From the NCBI GenBank assembly GCA_963855995.1, contig OY979724.1, forward strand, positions 11,764,032 through 11,828,031: a stretch of 64,000 nt of DNA, given 5' to 3'. Source of the DNA: Muricea muricata (taxonomy: Eukaryota > Cnidaria > Anthozoa > Malacalcyonacea > Plexauridae). The notes under the pieces are model-generated. The model was not told where the DNA came from and searched no databases. It worked only from the letters and a program-made list of their open reading frames with translations. The translations under genes were made by a program, and so were the position numbers. Position 1 is the stretch's first letter. The number at the start of each line of letters is the position of its first letter. This document shows, in pieces, positions 59,198-64,000 of this stretch.

Positions 59198-62109
59198 TTA
59201 AAATGTGTCATTTATAAGGTAGCTAATGTTGTTCTAATATCAATATTATCTTATCATTTCAATGTGGTTGTTAACGAATGATAGAGTATTTGCTGGCTGC
59301 TAAAACTTTGCTGGTGGAAACAACGTTGCAGAAAACCTAGTGGAAATTTGTGTGAACTTTGATAACGCTTCTTCATGTAAAATTGCTCAAATTCATTTTT
59401 CTTGCAACAAGCTTAACCATCGACGTGTTTACTGGATTAAAGTCCTGACAAAAATAAAATCATTAATTTATGTGCATTTAAACCTCGCTCTCAAAAGTTG
59501 CCATATATTTGATTTAACGCTGCTAACGTTGTTTCTTTTTGACATTTCTGAAATTTACAGTGGCTGACAATGGTATTAATATCAGACACTATACTCTAGA
59601 ATTACAAGCAACCTGAAGAAAGTTTATGCAAACTTTACTAACGAAAGACGATATTCAGACACGCTTTCAAAAGAGATGTTAATAATAAAGGAGGAACGCT
59701 TTTAGTTCAAAACGAAAAATCATTTGGTTGGAATAAGATAAAATTATATAAAAAATGAAGTTGTTTTTATTGTCGTTTCATTTTTTGTACAAGTTTGTAT
59801 AGACTTTTAATTTGTTACTTCTGATACAACCATCGCATTAAGGTATGTAACACATACAGTCCAGTATTTGAGTGTTGCGCAACATTTTGCAACGTGCGTG
59901 ATGGAAGATCAACGATGGAAGAAAGAAAATGGAGCAAGAAGTAAGATCATTGGATAGGATCACTATCTTGAAATGGAGACAGAACTCATTTGAAAACTTT
60001 CAACACGGACAGCAGACATACAATATGGGCGTTTAGTAGTTTGTCGTGTGTTTTGGGAAAAGTGTCGTTAAACTTTACACACTAGTGTGGAACATTGAGA
60101 TGGAACATTGATGAAACCATCACGACTTTAAGGAAATATCATAATGGGAATTCCACCATTGCGCTCCTTTCTGATCCTTGACAAAAGAACGACGGTAGTT
60201 ATTCCTACGTATCCTGAGTGAATAAAGAACTGAAGAGTATCAATGAATCACTGATTTATCGAGGAAAACGTAATATCTGAAGATCTCAGCTGATTATTTC
60301 CACGAATGATATCTATCCCGCGTCGTCGTTTCTTCTTGTTCGCCAAGAACTGCAGTATATTACGAGAACTGCAAATTCAAAAGAGCAAAGAAATTTGACA
60401 GTTAATCCGTCAAATACTGAAAATAAAAGATATCTATTCCGTGTCTTGCCTTCTTGTTCGCCAAGGACTGCAGTTATATCGAGAGAATTTTAAATTCAAA
60501 AGAGCAAAAAACTTGACGAAACAAGAATTCCTGTGCTCAGTCGAACATAAAAAGAGTGAATACTATTAACTGAGAAATTTGTTCCCGAAACTTTAAAGAA
60601 AATTATAAAGTTTTACAAAGGAAACTGCAAATGTTGACTTTATTCAAAGAACGACATGCAGTAACGGAATAATACTGGTGATCTGTGACATCATGCAACT
60701 GGTTAATCAATCAAATGCTGAAAATATAACACTTATTACTGGTGTCGCAGGCACTATCTTAATGGTTCTCTTTATATAACGCTGAACTTATACATCCTGG
60801 TCATAAAAACGTCGGAAAGAATCCACAGTTAACTCTTGTTGTCATGCTTTTCAAAATATTTTGAATGATCAGCTGAGATGAAAGTGATCATGGACATGAT
60901 GACTAAGGCTATGTACATTCGGAAAGGGCGCAACTGTCGTGTTGGATGCTTTACTCGCTGAAGGTTAACATCTGTTAACAGAAACTCAAAATTGAAGAAA
61001 CACCACAAAAAAGATTGTGACAGTCTACAAGTTAGTCCACGCACGTTGCTCGCAATGTTGATAACAGTCGCTAACTACGATCATTTTAAGTAAAAATCTT
61101 CTTCTTTCTAAATGTAACCAATTAGTTTTAGAAGACTATAGTGATAGTGTCTCATATTATTCATCATTCCATCGCTACAATTAGTAGAATACTGTAATAA
61201 TAGCATGCTATTGCAAATGCTAAAATTTGATTGGCTACTTTACTCGCCAGCTATTGCTCAATAGATAGCGAGTATGGCAAAACAACCATTTTCCTACTGC
61301 AAAATGGTTTAAACTCAATTTTCTATTGTGGAATAGTTTCTTTGATCTGTGATTAGGATCACAACAGTTAGGTTACTAACCCTCGATTTTGATTCGGCTT
61401 TGTAATCTAATTGTTAATTTGTGTCGGAGGTGTGGGAAAGTGACAGAGGTGTACAAGCTTGTGCAGATATTGCAGCATAAAAAATAATTTTAAAGTTTTG
61501 TGTCATTATTAAAGTAATTTTTGCATGTTTAAATATAAATGCTTGCAAAAATAAGATACGTTTATATAGTCGTAACTCGGCTTACATGCCTCTAACATTC
61601 TGACGCCTCTCAAAGAATTTATTATTATTAAAAGACAAAAAACAATTCAAATTGTGATAGTTACTTAGTTTATTTATTTACGAGAACACTTTGAAGTTCA
61701 GCATCTATTGCTGGGTTTTTTAATGTTAGAGTGTTTGAATGAAAAGTAATTTGTGGACATCAAAATTTGTGGACAAAAACTCATGTATAATAATATATAT
61801 CATTCATAGAATTTTGCATGCATTAATTTTGTTCAATACATTAATGTGCATGATTTATTATTTGTTAAAATATATTGTTAAACTCTAAAGATGGCTACTT
61901 TCTTTATTATTTTTTATATCTGTATCTTGTGTGGTTTTTCTGCACTGAGACAAATTGCTTAGACAAAATCTGAGCATGAAATATGAATGGAATGGATTCA
62001 AATGGGAACAAATTGATAACATGCGTTCACTTAGTCAGTGCACAGGAAGCCTCGAAAATCATTACCACTATAACAGTATAGTGTACCCAGCCCGAGAATT
62101 CTATAGTCC

Positions 62110-62350
62110 TGGGGCGGGTTGTACGAAAAATGGATCGCGCTATCCACTGGGTAGAGATTTTTTCAACTGTCGCAGAAAGGCATAAAAAGCAACGACACCA
62201 GGAATATTAAACTCACAAGAGATGAAAGCGACTTCAACTCGAAAATGCTGAACTTTAATATGAGTTTTACCAGTTACTAAACATGTTCAGAAAGTTTTAA
62301 GAAAATCATTATCCCGTGGATAGCGCCATTCACATTTCGTACAACCGAGC
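62110..62350. repeat. Dispersed repeat family R3, copy 3
   Basis: Sister of 33268-33505. Confidence 0.6.
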
Positions 62351-63260
62351 ACAGTTATGCAAATTATCATCATTCATCTCTTGAAATTGATTGTTTTCAC
62401 AGTCAATGAAGATGGAAATATTTGCATCGTCAGGCTGGCTGCGCTACTGAGCACTAACATTCTCTGTCACCAAATACTGTCTGGAATAAGCATGTTTTTT
62501 TTAATTATAACCTGGTTGCCCTTTCGAGCGTTTGTTTATTATCTCTATATGATGTGGAAACCACGCAGTTTTGAACTGTTATCTGTTATCTAATGTGATC
62601 TTAGATATGCCTTTTGATAGTAAGTGATGTCATGCTTTCAATAATTCAGGTGGAGAAAATGCATAATAAAGCAAATTTGAGGTAAAGCAACACTGTTATG
62701 AACATTGTCCTGTCCCTATTTTATTAAACGTCTTCGCGCAAATCCTGAAACTGGCTTTGAAACGATAATCGAAGTGAGGATATAAATTTCTATTTGCTTT
62801 AGCAAGGATGAAATAAATGATCTGCTTTAGAACTACAGAACAATCTAGTATTTTTTTATTTTTAACCCGTATCTCGGGCGAATGCTGCTCGCCTGCACCG
62901 TGGTTGGTGCCCATGCACATTAGGATCGATAAAAATAATATTATTTTGTGTTTTACCACAAAGATGCCGACGTGCAGGTGAAGAAACAAAATTATTAAAG
63001 TCTGCTCCCCACTAGCGACATAAGCACAAGCTAAAACAAAAGACAAAACAAAGAAGTTGCGACATGAGCATCGACTGAAGCACAAGCACTACGAGCATGA
63101 GCATGAAAATTCTTCCTGCTTTGGCTTCATAAACCTCTGAGGAGAAGTTATCCTTTGTCATGTTGCTTGCGCTCATATATGTCGCTAGTGACGAGCAGGC
63201 TTAAATCAAGAAGACAGATAAAAAATAAAAGTATATGTTATTATAAACAGCTACACTAAC

Positions 63261-63395
63261 CTTCGTGCCGTAAGGTGGCACATTTAACAGGAATAACGTG
63301 CTGTCGTCGGGTATAGGTTTATCTTCCTCTCTGACAGAATGACTTTTCAAGTACATAACATGATGAGCATCTGAGTTTCTTTCCATTCCCATCCG
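63261..63395 (-). CDS. RRP7A: RRP7A-like exon, open copy (isolated)
   Basis: 135 nt, 45 codons, with an AG acceptor upstream and an AAG|GTTAGT donor. The translation contains HHVMYLKSHSVREED and DDSTLFLLNVPPYGTK, matching the N-terminal part of RRP7A, a small-subunit pre-rRNA processing factor, just before its RNA-recognition-like fold. The exon is open, unlike its sister at 34749-34883. No exon encoding the rest of the protein was found in the 5.9 kb downstream in transcript sense, so this is probably a gene fragment, unless the intron is very long. Upstream exons could lie beyond the right edge. Confidence 0.65.
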
Positions 63396-64000
63396 CTAAG
63401 TCGGAAATATTTTACAGATCAGTATTCATGTTTTAGACACGACCTATATTCTTGGTAAATAATCACGTAGCTTCGCATAACAGACAAACATTATGCTGAG
63501 CGAAACGTTTAGTCAACGTTAAAAAACGTTAATTCTTCCTCAAAAAGTGCAAAGAATGTAAAAATATTCGTGTTTGCAAGGCATGAAGGGCAGTGGAATT
63601 TTAAGAACAATGAAAAGACAATACAACATTTTGGTCGTCGAATTGTGACTGGCTTGAACCATTGTTTCGTTAACTCCTAGCAGGACTTCCACAGTTTCCT
63701 TTAAACTTTTGGTAAAAATGATAATCACTGTAGCGGGGGCAATATTAACCCCTCATATTATACACTACAATCTTTTCAAAAGTTCTTTTTCTCTCTTTTG
63801 GTCAACCCCCTGTCAAAGCAGGCCATAAAACTCGATTTACAACTTATTCAGCCGGATTGAGTTCATTCCATTTTTCATTCCGGGCGAACACTTGATCCGG
63901 AAAGAAATGTTTTCCCGGAATCATGTAAACATGGATGGAGATTTCGCTCTGGAATGAGACTCGGAATGAAATTGACGTCTATACGGTCAAAATAGTTTGA

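Larger units (their letters stand above)
57332..63260. other. Downstream flank of TPR-CHAT C, no gene recognised
   Basis: Counterpart of 28352-34748. It contains M1 and TTAA-flanked elements, an eroded tandem duplication at 60305-60720 and an R3 repeat (62110-62350). No further RRP7A exon was found on the minus strand. Confidence 0.6.
51957..64000. repeat. Segmental duplication, copy 2 (carries TPR-CHAT C)
   Basis: Colinear with 24796-35530 and cut by the window edge. It is longer in the gene because of TPR expansion, and it lacks the MITE present at 33988-34303 in copy 1. Confidence 0.85.

Noticed and set aside
62696-63085. 129-codon minus-strand frame next to the RRP7A-like exon
   Set aside because: It does not resemble any RRP7A segment and is hydrophobic by AT composition; its counterpart at 34296-34592 is shorter.

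Overview
This is an AT-rich metazoan nuclear window with spliced genes, no operons, and dense short inverted-repeat elements. An axonemal dynein gene, a MAP2K4 gene and an expanded TPR-CHAT family together suggest a cnidarian, probably an anthozoan. That placement is inference from gene content; I saw no species-specific marker.

Left part (about 1-21.7 kb), ordinary genes. (1) The 5' ten exons of an outer-arm beta-type axonemal dynein heavy chain (DNAH9/11/17 group) lie on the minus strand and run off the left edge. (2) A complete or nearly complete MAP2K4 (MKK4, the JNK/p38 kinase kinase) lies on the minus strand in 11 recognised exons. (3) Two tandem arylacetamide-deacetylase-like membrane-anchored esterases lie on the plus strand; the first has one intron and the second has none. 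MAP2K4 and the first esterase are divergent across about 540 bp. The introns hold MITEs, foldback elements, tRNA-like sequences and satellites.

Right part (about 24.8-64 kb), a young, repeatedly duplicated locus built around TPR-CHAT genes (tandem TPR helices fused to a caspase-like CHAT protease domain). Three copies lie on the plus strand. Copy A (25.5-28.4 kb) carries frameshifting deletions and in-frame stops. Copy B (43.4-45.9 kb) has no start and has lost the cysteine half of CHAT. Copy C (52.8-57.3 kb) is one open frame of 1510 codons with about 24 TPR units. Copies A and C sit in two copies of a segment of at least 11-12 kb. Each segment also carries, on the minus strand, an isolated exon resembling the ribosome-biogenesis factor RRP7A, intact beside C and with a stop beside A. 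Smaller shared blocks (40.9-43.0, 46.1-47.1, 48.3-51.6 kb) show that further rounds of tandem duplication and deletion occurred.

Between the duplicated segments lie a hAT-like element, a possible small secreted-protein gene (two exons) and a decayed CR1/L2-like LINE. The main biological interest is the TPR-CHAT cluster. It shows an intact putative protease, two damaged relatives and a recently amplified sensor-like repeat array. That is the pattern expected of a fast-evolving recognition or innate-immune family, but the function is inferred and not shown by the sequence.
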